A stretch of 64,000 nt of DNA from Nitrospirota bacterium (GTDB taxonomy: Bacteria > JACPQY01): the NCBI GenBank assembly GCA_016180645.1, contig JACPAV010000018.1, positions 57,035-121,034 of the forward strand. The letters run 5' to 3'. This document shows, piece after piece, positions 50,940 to 60,386 of this stretch. The position numbers were made by a program, and so were the translations under genes. The notes beneath the pieces are model-generated. The model was not told the origin of the DNA and did no database searches. It saw only the letters and a list, made by a program, of their open reading frames with translations. The number at the start of each line of letters is the position of its first letter. Within the stretch, counting starts at the first letter, position 1.

Positions 50940-51671
50940 ATGATTGAGGGGAAACGCGTCTCGCTCATTCTGCCTTGCCTGGATGAGGAAAACGGCCTGC
51001 GCATGCTGTTGAAGAATATTCCGAGTGCCGTAGATGAGACGATCGTCGTGGATAACGGCTCGACCGACAAGACCGCCGCGATCGGCCGGGAAGCCGGAGC
51101 CCGGGTCGTTCATGAACCGCGCCGCGGCTACGGGCGAGCGTGTCTCCGCGGGCTCACGGAAGCGCGGGGAGAAATCCTGGTCGTCATGGATGGGGACGGG
51201 ACCTATCCCGTGAACCGCGTGGAGACCGTCGTGAGCAAGATGGTGCGAGAGAAGTATGACTTCCTGGTTACGAGGCGGCTTCCCCTCGGAACTCCTTCGA
51301 TTCGAAGCCGCCTCCGGAGGCTCGGGTGCTACGTGCTTGATCAGACCGCCCGGCTCCTCTTCGGCATTCCACGGATGGATACTCAATCCGGATTCTGGGC
51401 TCTACGACGAAGCGCTCTGCCCCTTCTTGGGCCCGGAAGTCCGGGAATGTCCTTCTCAGAAGAAATCAAGATTGAAGCTTTCACGCGAAAAGACATGCGG
51501 GCCGGCCAATGGATCGTTGAATACCGGGGAGAACCCAGGCCGGGAACCAGCAAGCTCCGGCCCTTCCGGGACGGGCTCTCCACTTTCCTATTCCTCTGGA
51601 TACAGAGAGGTCGCCATTTTCTGCGGATTCACGGTGAAGAACATCATAAAAACCACGGACCCACCCAGTAG
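50940..51671 (+). CDS. Family 2 glycosyltransferase (polyprenyl-phosphate sugar synthase-like)
   Basis: The 243-aa GT-A enzyme has SLILPCLDEENGLRMLL, ETIVVDNGSTDKTAAI, VVMDGDGTYPVNRVE (metal-binding acidic motif) and DTQSGFWALRRSAL, the order of dolichyl-phosphate mannose/glucose synthase-like GT2 proteins. It has no C-terminal membrane spans. It could make the polyprenyl-phosphate sugar donors used by the GT-C-like membrane proteins of the locus. Its 3' end overlaps the convergent toroid gene by 28 nt. Confidence 0.85.
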   Translation: MIEGKRVSLILPCLDEENGLRMLLKNIPSAVDETIVVDNGSTDKTAAIGREAGARVVHEPRRGYGRACLRGLTEARGEILVVMDGDGTYPVNRVETVVSKMVREKYDFLVTRRLPLGTPSIRSRLRRLGCYVLDQTARLLFGIPRMDTQSGFWALRRSALPLLGPGSPGMSFSEEIKIEAFTRKDMRAGQWIVEYRGEPRPGTSKLRPFRDGLSTFLFLWIQRGRHFLRIHGEEHHKNHGPTQ

Positions 51672-53086
51672 TAGCCCTCGCAGGGAACAATGAATCGAAA
51701 ACGGGAGGACCGAGACATCGCCACGCGGTCCCGAGAAGGATCCGCCTTCAGCTCGCGCGCGGTTACGACGGTAAAATCGGAATCGGCAACCTCCAATGTA
51801 GAACCGGCGGGAGCCGACACGCGAACGAGCTTCCCGGCCAACCAAAATGAACGGACGTGCGCCGATACGTCTTTGCACGGCCCCGGAGGCGGTGTCGGCA
51901 GTCGCCAGGTCTGGTTTCCGTACCCCGCCCGCTTCATCGCCAAGTAGGGTTCGAGCGTGTGACACGCCGTTTGGGCGAATTCGGACCCAAAAACGCTTGA
52001 CCTCCCCGCCTTGAATGAATGGGTGGCCGGATCATATCTGTCCCGAACCATCTTCCATCCGACCCGAAACGGGCGGGATGTCTCCGGGAGGTACCCTTGG
52101 AGACCCAGCAGCGCGATGGACGCGGGATACACGTGGGATTCATCCAACGCCGTCAGAAGGTATTCCATCAGCTCCTGGTTGACTTTCCGGAACGCTTCGT
52201 AGCTGCTCACGCCTACGCCTTTCCACATGAGAAGCGTCAGCCCGTCTCCCACGATATAGTCCGGAAAATACTCCCCCTTGTAGGCTGAACTGAGGATCGA
52301 TGCGTCGTTTGCGGCTCGCGCGCCTTGAATGATCTTGTCCCCAACAGGCAATCCCACTTTCAGCAAACCCATGATCGCCGCCGGGTTCGCCTCGTTGGAC
52401 GAAACGGAATACCCTTCGCCTGTCCTTCGTACGGCTCTCGAGTAGTCGAGGTTCACCCAGCCGCCGTCCTGGACACGCAGGCCGATCAAAAGTTTCATGT
52501 GATCCGAGAGGGATCCCGGGGAGCGCAACACGTCGCGGGATCCCGCCAGTTCCAACACCTTTGGACCGGCGCAGCCCATGTCAAATCCGGGGACAATCCC
52601 GCCATGCGAATCCGTCGATTGGCGGATGAATTCAAGGATCTGATTCGTGAGGGTTTCTGATCCGGGAATGAGGGCTGACGCCGCCGCAAAATACAGAATG
52701 CAATGAAGATCGTACCGGAGGCCTAGATCGGATTCACGCTGACTGCCCGTCGCGCGATCGATATGCCGGGGCAAACGGTCCAACTCGTCCGGTGTGTGCT
52801 TCTTGACCTCCTCAAAATGCTCCGCTGTTCTCCGAATCAGCCACTTGGCCGCCTGATCAATCTCAACTTGTGGAAAATCCATTTCGTCGGAAACCATTTC
52901 GACCGTGCGCGGCGATCTCTCCGCGAACACGCAGGCGGGCAGCCCGACACAGCCGACTGAAATGAGCAGGGCCCATCGTCCACCAAGCGCCCCAAATCTT
53001 CGCGCCATGATGGCGAGCGATTTTCCTTCCATGAACATAAATCGACCGGTTATCATGTCCCTTCCCGCTGGAGAAATCAATATCAT
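51644..53086 (-). CDS. Secreted alpha-toroid protein of unknown function
   Basis: Up to 480 aa from ATG 53086, which has GGAG 8 nt upstream; a later ATG (53008) would give a clean signal peptide with a Cys-containing cleavage region. The mature part is helical with repeats of the type EFIRQSTDSHGGIVPGFD and DGGWVNLDYSRA, as in terpene-cyclase/prenyltransferase-like toroids. The last ~90 residues are beta-rich and end in aromatic residues. It is not a typical cyclase because the DXDD-type motif is not seen. Role unknown; probably exported. Confidence 0.62.
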   Translation of the reverse strand: MILISPAGRDMITGRFMFMEGKSLAIMARRFGALGGRWALLISVGCVGLPACVFAERSPRTVEMVSDEMDFPQVEIDQAAKWLIRRTAEHFEEVKKHTPDELDRLPRHIDRATGSQRESDLGLRYDLHCILYFAAASALIPGSETLTNQILEFIRQSTDSHGGIVPGFDMGCAGPKVLELAGSRDVLRSPGSLSDHMKLLIGLRVQDGGWVNLDYSRAVRRTGEGYSVSSNEANPAAIMGLLKVGLPVGDKIIQGARAANDASILSSAYKGEYFPDYIVGDGLTLLMWKGVGVSSYEAFRKVNQELMEYLLTALDESHVYPASIALLGLQGYLPETSRPFRVGWKMVRDRYDPATHSFKAGRSSVFGSEFAQTACHTLEPYLAMKRAGYGNQTWRLPTPPPGPCKDVSAHVRSFWLAGKLVRVSAPAGSTLEVADSDFTVVTARELKADPSRDRVAMSRSSRFRFIVPCEGYYWVGPWFL

Positions 53087-53132
53087 TGTTCCATCTCCAC
53101 GGATGTCGTCGCGCCCCTCGCAGCATCATGAT

Positions 53133-54578
53133 TCAGTATGGAGAGCAACGGTACACGCGGAGCCCGCCGTCTCGGCTGGAGAAAAGGTACTCCAGCCGCG
53201 CGGCGCCCACGAGGGAATCGCCCGCCGAGGGCGTGACCAGAATTCCATATCCCTGGGGCGGGCGACGGCTCGGCGCCAAGCTATCGCCGAAGAAAAATGG
53301 CGGCGGCCCACCCACCCGCTCTCCCACGTAGGCCCAAGACCATCGGGGAGCAAACCAGATGCAAGGGGAGCGGCTCTGAAAAACGAAATCGGGTTCCGTA
53401 ATGTCCATCGCGACGAAATCCGGCCGCTCCCGGGCGAGGTGGGCCTGAAACCGTCGTTCGAGCTCCTCATAGTCCGAGCCATACCTCACTTTTGGGTTTG
53501 GAAAAAGCGACGCCGGGAAACCCCTGCGCAGGATCGGCCACGATTGGACGCCAAGGGCCAGGAGAAGAATGACGACACCGTATTTCCGGAAATGCGACGA
53601 TACCCGATTCTCGGCAAGCCGGTCGAACACCTGCCAACTCCACAGGATCAGCCAGGGGAGAAGAAACAACAGGAAACGGATTTCAAATCCCTCTCCAAAG
53701 ACAGTCATCAGGACCACCGTCCCGATCACCGTCGCGATCAGGACAAAGTAGGTGCCGAAGTACCATCTGCTCTTGACCCACCAACCGAGCAGACCGCCGA
53801 CAATCCATAACGGTCCGATCACGCGGAAGATGTCTGCCACAACGGCAAGATCGAAGCGTCTCGCGGCCCGCGCGGGAAACAGAGCGTGACGCTTGGCGTA
53901 GTAGGCCACCGCGTGAAAAGGATTGCCGAATACGATCGCGTCCACCGCCAAAGACAAGAACACCGGAAGGACAATCCACATCATGCTCCTCCACTCTTTG
54001 CGGTGAACCATGATCAGGAACCAAGCCCCGGCGGCGAAAGCCCCCTCAAACTTGACAAGGGGGAGACACCCGAACAAGGCGGCGGCGGCCTTGCCGTGCC
54101 CGAGAAGCCCCGACCAGAGCGCGCCAAACAGAACCAGGGCGAAGAAAGGTTCCGGGAGAGCCGTCCAATGCGCCACGCTGAACCAAGGATGCAGCGCCAG
54201 CAACAGGACCGGCGCCGGATGCGGCCGCCCCCCCGCCTCCTTGGAAAAAAACACGATCATGATCAAAACCGCGGCCCCGCAGAGAACGCTGAACATTCGG
54301 CCGGAGGTGACCGGATCCAAGCCCAGGGCGCTTCCGGCGTGAGTGGCCAGCCACACCAGAGGCATCCAAGGACGACGCTGAGGATTCGTCAACAAACGAG
54401 GATTTTGATCGGCACAGTAAGCCATGATGGCGTTGATCTCCTCCACGCAGCCGATGTCGGACCCGAGCCCAATCCGACGCGCCGTGGGGAAGTCCCGGAC
54501 GCGCAGAAGGGAAATCACGGAGCCAACCACCCAGGCAAGAACCACAAGAAAACACGTGAGATGCGCCCTTCGGTTCAC
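53133..54578 (-). CDS. Polytopic GT-C-like membrane protein (d)
   Basis: The 481-aa protein starts at GTG 54578. It has about ten spans in residues 5-355, with SDIGCVEEINAIMAYC in the first loop and RRPWMPLVWLATHAG after it, similar to PMT/ArnT-type proteins. The last ~130 residues are soluble (RPDFVAMDITEPDFVF). It is divergent from the next membrane gene with 39 nt between them, so the two may share control. Probably a polyprenyl-sugar transferase; substrate unknown. Confidence 0.62.
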   Translation of the reverse strand: MNRRAHLTCFLVVLAWVVGSVISLLRVRDFPTARRIGLGSDIGCVEEINAIMAYCADQNPRLLTNPQRRPWMPLVWLATHAGSALGLDPVTSGRMFSVLCGAAVLIMIVFFSKEAGGRPHPAPVLLLALHPWFSVAHWTALPEPFFALVLFGALWSGLLGHGKAAAALFGCLPLVKFEGAFAAGAWFLIMVHRKEWRSMMWIVLPVFLSLAVDAIVFGNPFHAVAYYAKRHALFPARAARRFDLAVVADIFRVIGPLWIVGGLLGWWVKSRWYFGTYFVLIATVIGTVVLMTVFGEGFEIRFLLFLLPWLILWSWQVFDRLAENRVSSHFRKYGVVILLLALGVQSWPILRRGFPASLFPNPKVRYGSDYEELERRFQAHLARERPDFVAMDITEPDFVFQSRSPCIWFAPRWSWAYVGERVGGPPPFFFGDSLAPSRRPPQGYGILVTPSAGDSLVGAARLEYLFSSRDGGLRVYRCSPY

Positions 54579-54617
54579 GGATGGGGAAGATCATGGCATG
54601 ATCCCGGTCACCAAACA

Positions 54618-56144
54618 ATGCCGGGAGAAAGAAGTCATCCACGCCGCCCGCGAAGACCTTTGCGGTGGATCCTTGCCGCAACTCTCCTGTGGCTTTCGCT
54701 GCTGGTGGCAGCCGGCTACCATCTCAATGATCTTTCCTCGGCTGCAAAGATTGACCGGAGGATCCTCCATACCATCGATGACCACTGGAGAGGAACGGTT
54801 CCCGTATGCGCTCTGGAGAAGCCGAGTCTCCTCTTCTATTCAAACCCCCGGTTCGGTTTCGGCCTGATCGTCATGGCGTTTCAGGGCCTCTGGAGCCGCT
54901 GGGCCGGACTGGACCCCTTTCTGGGGTTCCGTTGGCTGAACGCCGCCATCAGCGCGGTCGGCGCGGCCGTCTTCCTTCTCCTCGCTCGAAACTCGATCCC
55001 ACCCCTGCTTCGATGGGGCGTGATTCTCGCCGCCTTGGGGCAACCCTTGTCCCTCCTCCTATCGATTTCAGGATTTCAAGAAGTTCTGTGCGCTTGCCTG
55101 CTTCTGCTGCTCGCTCATTCCTGGGGAAGGAACAAGATGGTCTGTGCCGTGCTTGCAGGCTACCTCCCCCTCGTGAGGGCGGAGACGATCTTCATCACGC
55201 TGGGGGTGTCCATCTCTCTCATGAGGTCCCGGCGCATTCTGCCTGGGATCGCCGCTCTCGCGCCTCTTTCGGCCTTCCAACTGGCCGGGAGATGGCTGTT
55301 GGGCGACTGGCCGGATGCCATCTCCTACGCCGCTCTCGGGCCGTTTCAGATCTCAGGAAGATCCTACTGGACTGAGCTCAAGCCCCATCTCTTGGAAACG
55401 TTGACCTCCTACGGCTGGATCACCAGCCTGGGCCTTCTGGCGGCCGTTGGAACAGGCTTGTGGATCCCCAAAGCGCGAACAAACGCCCTCCTCGCCGCTT
55501 CCTACCTTCTGGGTTCGGCGGCCGCCTTCACCGTTTCTCCCGCGCAATTCCCGTGCGGCCGGTACGTATTCCCCGCCTTCGTCCTCTCGCTCCTCTGCCT
55601 CCCGCAAGTCGTGGCAAACGCCGTGAATAGGTTCCCAAGCTTGAAGCGATCTCTCCCGCCTGTTTTCGCGGTATGGGCGATGATGTCCTTCGTCGAAGGT
55701 TTGTCCATCTGGCGCCGCGGACTCCCCCCGCAGTCGAGCGCGTACCAGTTCGGCGCTCTCGCGAAGGCGGAAAACGACCCCTTTCGCGGTTCTCGGGAGT
55801 GGCTCCTCGACTATCTCAAGCGTGACCCTGTCGATTGGGTCTTCTTCTCGTGGGAGTTCTACGATGTCCGGTCCTTCACCGCCGAAAACTGTTTCATCTT
55901 CCGCCGACATCAACTGCTTTTCGGCCCGCCCCGTCCCCCCGACGACTACGTCATCGCCCAATGGAAAGGAGGCGTACCCGTGCTCGATCTCGGAGCCATG
56001 AAAGTGCGCAAGTCATTGCCGGAAAACCAACCCGGTCTGATGATCACGAGATCCAGGAGATACGCCCCCTCCTCCGGCAACTGGGAGAAGATCGCGGTCT
56101 TTCCAAACGACGTCCAAGTCTTCCGGCACACACCCGTCAGATGA
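54618..56144 (+). CDS. Polytopic GT-C-like membrane protein (e)
   Basis: The 508-aa protein starts at ATG 54618; the open frame extends to 53886 but overlaps the divergent gene and has no homology there. It has an N-terminal basic segment, about ten spans, and a first-loop acidic pair (HTIDDHWRG). ALAKAENDPFRGSREWLLDYL begins a soluble C-terminal domain of ~130 residues. The stop overlaps the next ATG (56141). It resembles protein (d) in layout, suggesting paralogous glycosyltransferases. Confidence 0.62.
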   Translation: MPGERSHPRRPRRPLRWILAATLLWLSLLVAAGYHLNDLSSAAKIDRRILHTIDDHWRGTVPVCALEKPSLLFYSNPRFGFGLIVMAFQGLWSRWAGLDPFLGFRWLNAAISAVGAAVFLLLARNSIPPLLRWGVILAALGQPLSLLLSISGFQEVLCACLLLLLAHSWGRNKMVCAVLAGYLPLVRAETIFITLGVSISLMRSRRILPGIAALAPLSAFQLAGRWLLGDWPDAISYAALGPFQISGRSYWTELKPHLLETLTSYGWITSLGLLAAVGTGLWIPKARTNALLAASYLLGSAAAFTVSPAQFPCGRYVFPAFVLSLLCLPQVVANAVNRFPSLKRSLPPVFAVWAMMSFVEGLSIWRRGLPPQSSAYQFGALAKAENDPFRGSREWLLDYLKRDPVDWVFFSWEFYDVRSFTAENCFIFRRHQLLFGPPRPPDDYVIAQWKGGVPVLDLGAMKVRKSLPENQPGLMITRSRRYAPSSGNWEKIAVFPNDVQVFRHTPVR

Positions 56145-58036
56145 CTGAAGACCCTCTCCGAATCGTCGGAAAGCCGCCCGACTCACCCGCGTGGAACTGG
56201 GTGATCCGCGTCTCCCTTCTGGCGCTCGGCATGAGCACCTCTCTGGCTCTCGGAAACACGCCGTTCTTCACGAACGAATACGACGACATCGTCGGGTTCG
56301 GAAAGGAAGTGACCGGGTTTGAATGGGACGATCTCTGGAGAGTATTCGCCGCAGGATCGCCCCGCATGACCAACTGGCGCTACCGGCCCGTACCGGACCT
56401 GTTCGTGATCGTGATGCACATGTCGGTCGGCGCCGTCCCGATCTACTTTCGGATCTTCTACGGCCTCGTCCTGGGCACGTTCCTCAACGCCGTCTACGTT
56501 GTGGGCAGAAGGCTTGGGGGATCAAGTCGTGTCGCCCTGGCGACCGCGGTCGTATCGGGGTTCCTCGGTCCGGTCCTTTGGGAAACCTGGTTCTACAGCG
56601 GATCGGAGTTGGTGGCCGCAACGTTTCTCTACATCGCGCTCGGAACCTTGGCCCGAACCGAAACGCGATCTCGCCGCTGGCCCCAATGGATCTTGTTCTC
56701 GTTGGCGTTTGGCTTGGCTGTGTTCAGCAAAGAAACCGTCCGCGCCTATGGCCTGCCCGTCGTTGCCGCCTTCCTCTGGGCTCACCGCATGCGTCTCCGA
56801 AGCATCGGGGGCGTTTTGGCGCCTTCCCTTCTCCTGACCGGCCTGTCGGTCTGGCTCTCCAACCGGAATACGCCGCCACATTGGAGTTGGATCGCGAAGT
56901 TCATGCCCGGAGAAGAGGGGTTCTGGACTTCCGCTCAATCCCAACTCCTTAGCTTGGCCGCTCAATGGACGACTCCTCTCGGCGTGGATTTCTTCCTTCT
57001 TCTCGCGGTCGGGACATCGGTGCTGAGTCTGAGTTCGGCCCGAAGCACCACTGCACGGCGATGGGTTCTCCTCGTAGGGATCATGCTTTTCATCGCTCAC
57101 CTTGGAGCGCCGGTGCTCGAACCGGTCGTCTACTTCCAAGCGTACTACTACTCCAAACCGTGCTACACGTTCCTGCTCCTCGGACCCGCGTACTTCCTCC
57201 TCGGCTCAACAGCCGCTTTCTTCCGCCCGGCTCCGGGGACTCGGCTTGCGGCAGCCACCGCATGGATCGTTCTCGCCATTCTGGCGGGTTCGGTCATTCT
57301 CTTCCCCTTCGGGAAAACCGACCCGTCCACCAGAGCGCTCCTACCGGTCCTCCCTCTCATCGCCCTCCTGGGAATTCGCGGGGGGGCCGCGCTTCTCTCC
57401 ACACAGACAGATGCAGTGAGCAAATACGCGGGCCTACTGCTCTCCGTGCTGGTCTGCCTCTCGACAGGCTATCACTTGGTTGCCGGAACCATCAACCTGG
57501 CGAGCGAGACGATAGCCCGGGGAGAAGTGGACCATGGAATGCGCAAACATCTTGCGGGCATGGACCTGGAGGGCACGTCGGTCATCGATCCCGACCCGCT
57601 CTTCCCCTTGACGGCGAGATTCTTCGCCGTCTTTTCCGAGCAGCCGCCCCGGCGGGTTTTTGACTCGCCCTCTTGGCAGGAGGTCCTGGTGGCGGTGAGA
57701 GAGGGGCGGCTGGGCAACCGGAAAGTTCTGCTCTCCCACTGGGAGACCAAACCCGATCCCGGCGGAAAAAACCCCTCGGCGTTTTGCCTCGACTTGTCCT
57801 GGATGGACGAACACCACGACCTGATTGGAAAGTGGAAGGTGGAGAGACTGGCCTCGGCCTCCTGCCCGAAAGATTCGGATTTCGTCCTCTTGGATCGGTT
57901 CGGCTCCCTCGTCAGACAGGAAAAGTCCTCGTTCATCCACCTCCCTCTGTTCGCCAACGATATTCCCCGTCGAACCCAGCAGGGAGTTTCGCTGCTTCTT
58001 CGCTTCACGTTGGACCGCAGAACCTACTCTTTTTGA
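56141..58036 (+). CDS. Polytopic GT-C-like membrane protein (f)
   Basis: The 631-aa protein starts at ATG 56141 (ATGA overlap). The acidic first loop FFTNEYDDIVGFGKEV is followed by RMTNWRYRPVPDLFVIVMH, a good match to the DD plus YRP pattern of TMTC/GT-C proteins. About twelve spans lead to residue ~450. The C-terminal ~180 residues are soluble (DLEGTSVIDPDPLFPL). It is coupled to protein (e). Likely an envelope glycosyltransferase using a lipid-linked donor. Confidence 0.65.
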   Translation: MTEDPLRIVGKPPDSPAWNWVIRVSLLALGMSTSLALGNTPFFTNEYDDIVGFGKEVTGFEWDDLWRVFAAGSPRMTNWRYRPVPDLFVIVMHMSVGAVPIYFRIFYGLVLGTFLNAVYVVGRRLGGSSRVALATAVVSGFLGPVLWETWFYSGSELVAATFLYIALGTLARTETRSRRWPQWILFSLAFGLAVFSKETVRAYGLPVVAAFLWAHRMRLRSIGGVLAPSLLLTGLSVWLSNRNTPPHWSWIAKFMPGEEGFWTSAQSQLLSLAAQWTTPLGVDFFLLLAVGTSVLSLSSARSTTARRWVLLVGIMLFIAHLGAPVLEPVVYFQAYYYSKPCYTFLLLGPAYFLLGSTAAFFRPAPGTRLAAATAWIVLAILAGSVILFPFGKTDPSTRALLPVLPLIALLGIRGGAALLSTQTDAVSKYAGLLLSVLVCLSTGYHLVAGTINLASETIARGEVDHGMRKHLAGMDLEGTSVIDPDPLFPLTARFFAVFSEQPPRRVFDSPSWQEVLVAVREGRLGNRKVLLSHWETKPDPGGKNPSAFCLDLSWMDEHHDLIGKWKVERLASASCPKDSDFVLLDRFGSLVRQEKSSFIHLPLFANDIPRRTQQGVSLLLRFTLDRRTYSF

Positions 58037-58111
58037 TTCCTGTTCAAGATAATCATGGCTTCCACTGTCAAAATCAAAATGCACTAACGTGGCGTCACAT
58101 TACCGCCCCTT

Positions 58112-58127
58112 TGTGATATGAATCACA
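58112..58127. promoter_or_regulatory. CRP/FNR-family binding site (TGTGA-N6-TCACA)
   Basis: TGTGA (58112-58116), six bases, TCACA (58123-58127) is a perfect match to the CRP half-site consensus. Its centre is 73-74 nt upstream of the predicted transcription start at ~58193, a distance that suits class I activation. A further TCACAT lies just upstream (58095-58100). Confidence 0.6.
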
Positions 58128-58156
58128 TTCCCATTTTGTTCGACAGGTAGTATCCC

Positions 58157-58186
58157 TTGACATTTCACGAACAATTCGGGCAAAAT
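58157..58186 (+). promoter_or_regulatory. Promoter of the lipoprotein operon
   Basis: TTGACA (58157-58162) is followed by 18 nt and CAAAAT (58181-58186, 4/6). The predicted start falls on or beside the ATG (58193), implying a leaderless mRNA; no ribosome-binding site precedes the ATG. Confidence 0.45.
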
Positions 58187-58192
58187 GCAGTA

Positions 58193-58966
58193 ATGGGAAC
58201 CATCGGAGTCCTCGACCTCCGACATGGTGGCAGGGTATTTTCCAGTTGGCTCATGGTTGTGCCCGCCGCCGTCATCGCCATAGGAGCAGCCGCCTGCTCC
58301 GAAAATACCAAGACTGAAGAAATGCTTGCACCCACCAAAGACCCAATGCCCGTGCTCGAAGGGTCGATTCTGTCGGCCGTTCCGGAACCGGCCAGGGCCC
58401 TTGTCGTCGCAGCAAACGATGCCCTCGCCAATTCCAAGAAGATTGAAGACGCAAAAGCTTTGGCGCAAGGATTGAGTCTTCAGATGGACGTGCTGAAGAA
58501 CAATCCGGAATGGGGTCAGGCCCTTGAAGCCGCCGCCACGAACGAGAAGGCTAAGGCGGAGTTGCTCAAGCAGGTTCAAAAGGAGCATGGCGACAAGGGA
58601 GTAGAAGTCGTAAAATATGTTCTTTCGCAGTACATGGATACTCCGGAGGAAAGAACGATGTCCACGTTTACAGCGGAAATCTTGGCCGTCGACGTGGCCT
58701 ACATGTCGCCTGAAGCGGATCCACCTCACCTTCTCCTGGAAAGGTACCAAAAAACGCGTTTGCAAGTCGAAAAGTGGGCCCCTCAGCCGGCTGAACCCGA
58801 CGCCCAGGGAAAAACCACCCCCTCCAAAACGGAGGAAGGTCGCCTGGCGCTTCTGCTCCAGTTGGATGAACGAATTTCACGCCTGGAGAATCACATCCAA
58901 GAAAAAAGGCAGGCCGCATTAAGTGCCCCACCCCTGCCGGTCGGAATGTCGGAGGGTTCCGATTAA
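58193..58966 (+). CDS. Putative lipoprotein with helical domain
   Basis: The 257-aa protein has a hydrophobic N-terminal segment (residues 16-34) ending in GAAAC, with C35 as the likely lipid-modified residue, although the -3 position is Ala. The remainder is mostly helical with Lys/Glu-rich stretches (EKAKAELLKQVQKEHGDKG) and a C-terminal coiled-coil-like end (LLLQLDERISRLENHIQEKR). I do not recognise a family. It is the first gene of the envelope operon, with the TPR gene following 1 nt after its stop. Confidence 0.65.
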   Translation: MGTIGVLDLRHGGRVFSSWLMVVPAAVIAIGAAACSENTKTEEMLAPTKDPMPVLEGSILSAVPEPARALVVAANDALANSKKIEDAKALAQGLSLQMDVLKNNPEWGQALEAAATNEKAKAELLKQVQKEHGDKGVEVVKYVLSQYMDTPEERTMSTFTAEILAVDVAYMSPEADPPHLLLERYQKTRLQVEKWAPQPAEPDAQGKTTPSKTEEGRLALLLQLDERISRLENHIQEKRQAALSAPPLPVGMSEGSD

Positions 58967-58967
58967 C

Positions 58968-60386
58968 ATGCCCTCCAAAGGACGGCAGGCGCGCCGGCTT
59001 CCCCGATGGGGAATGACCCTCGCCATTGCCGCGTGCTTGGCCGCACTCGCGGGCTTGGCCTCCCCTTTCGTCTTCGTCTACCTCCAAGGAGGGGAAATCC
59101 ATTTCACGAGCTACGATGGCCTCCGGATCGTTGCCGGAGATCGCACCGCCCAGTCCCTCATTCGCAACCTGGATCTCTCATCCAAAGCGGCTGGGCAGGT
59201 GGATGATCTCAACCGGCTGAACGAGACGGACCGCTTCAAATTCCTGCTCTATCGCGCGCTCGCGGACGTTCTCAGGCGAAACCGCCAACCCGAGGCGGCG
59301 GCCTATATCCTGGGTCGGCTCAGTCGGGACCCGGCCGTTCACTCCATGCAGACCAGCCTCTTCCGCTACATGGGGTCCCTTCAACAGGAAATGGGGGACT
59401 ACCGCTTCGCCATCGAAAGCTACGAAAAAGCGCTCAGCGGCATCCAGGACCCTTCCGAACGCTACTACACGTACCGATCGATTGCCGACTGCCTCGTCAG
59501 CCTCCAACAGTACGGCCGCGCTCGCCGGTTGTACCGCGAACTCCTGGAAACGGTTCCCTCCACACACGGCCTCGGACCTGAGTACCTGAAGGACATATAC
59601 CGGCGTCTCTCAGACGTAGAACGATACGCGGGCGAAATCCGCCAATCCGCCAAGTACTTGGATCTGGCCCTCGAAAAATCCCAGAACGATCTCCGCGAGC
59701 GGAACGCCATTCTGTTCGATCGAGCGCAACTCGAAATCGGCATCGGGGACTATGAAACGGCCCTGCGAACGTTGGCCGACCATATCGAAACTCAGGCTTC
59801 AGAGGTGTCCGCGCCGCCGTCCGCCGATCTGAACGTCATGCTGATCAATCTCTACCTTCGCTCAAGAAAGTACCCCGAGGCCAAAAATCTGTTCCTCAAG
59901 ATCGTTTCTTCGCGGGAAATCAGCGCGGACCGGCTTTCTCAGCCCGGCGTCCGGTTGGCCACTTCCCTCCTGGAGGGATCCGACCCTTCATCCGCCTTCA
60001 AAGTGCTCGACGCCCTCGCGGCCATGAACGGCACCCAAGAGACCCTGGACCAGCTGGCCCTGACCGAATGGGCACTGATGAGCATCGAGGACGGCGGGCC
60101 GGAACGAATCCGACAGGCATGGCAAAGAATCGGTGCCTCCCAATCGCTGCAAGTCCCGAAGCCCGACCTCGACTTCATGGAAGCGTACACCCTCGAACGG
60201 GCCGGCCGATCGGAGGAGGCCCTGAGACAATACCTCGCCCTCTCGGATAAGAATGCGCCGACATCGATGGAGTTCTTCCGCCAGGTCGCATACCGAAAAG
60301 TGGGCCAGGCCGAGGCCAAGCGCCCCATCAGTCCAAACCGCAAGCTGGTCGAAATCAAGCACGGTGGGGAGGACCCCTCCCGATGA
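58968..60386 (+). CDS. Membrane-anchored TPR protein
   Basis: The 472-aa protein starts at ATG 58968, with GGAGG 12 nt upstream. After a basic N-terminus, residues 16-40 form a membrane span; the rest lies outside the membrane and contains five or more TPR units (LADVLRRNRQPEAAAYILGR, YRFAIESYEKAL, CLVSLQQYGRARRLYRELL, LEIGIGDYETALRTLADHI). It may form a scaffold for the large secreted protein downstream, whose ATG overlaps this stop (60383). Confidence 0.75.
   Translation: MPSKGRQARRLPRWGMTLAIAACLAALAGLASPFVFVYLQGGEIHFTSYDGLRIVAGDRTAQSLIRNLDLSSKAAGQVDDLNRLNETDRFKFLLYRALADVLRRNRQPEAAAYILGRLSRDPAVHSMQTSLFRYMGSLQQEMGDYRFAIESYEKALSGIQDPSERYYTYRSIADCLVSLQQYGRARRLYRELLETVPSTHGLGPEYLKDIYRRLSDVERYAGEIRQSAKYLDLALEKSQNDLRERNAILFDRAQLEIGIGDYETALRTLADHIETQASEVSAPPSADLNVMLINLYLRSRKYPEAKNLFLKIVSSREISADRLSQPGVRLATSLLEGSDPSSAFKVLDALAAMNGTQETLDQLALTEWALMSIEDGGPERIRQAWQRIGASQSLQVPKPDLDFMEAYTLERAGRSEEALRQYLALSDKNAPTSMEFFRQVAYRKVGQAEAKRPISPNRKLVEIKHGGEDPSR

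Noticed and set aside
53886..54617. Longer N-terminus for membrane protein (e)
   Set aside because: It would run antisense through the divergent membrane protein gene. The hydrophobic N-terminus begins after ATG 54618.
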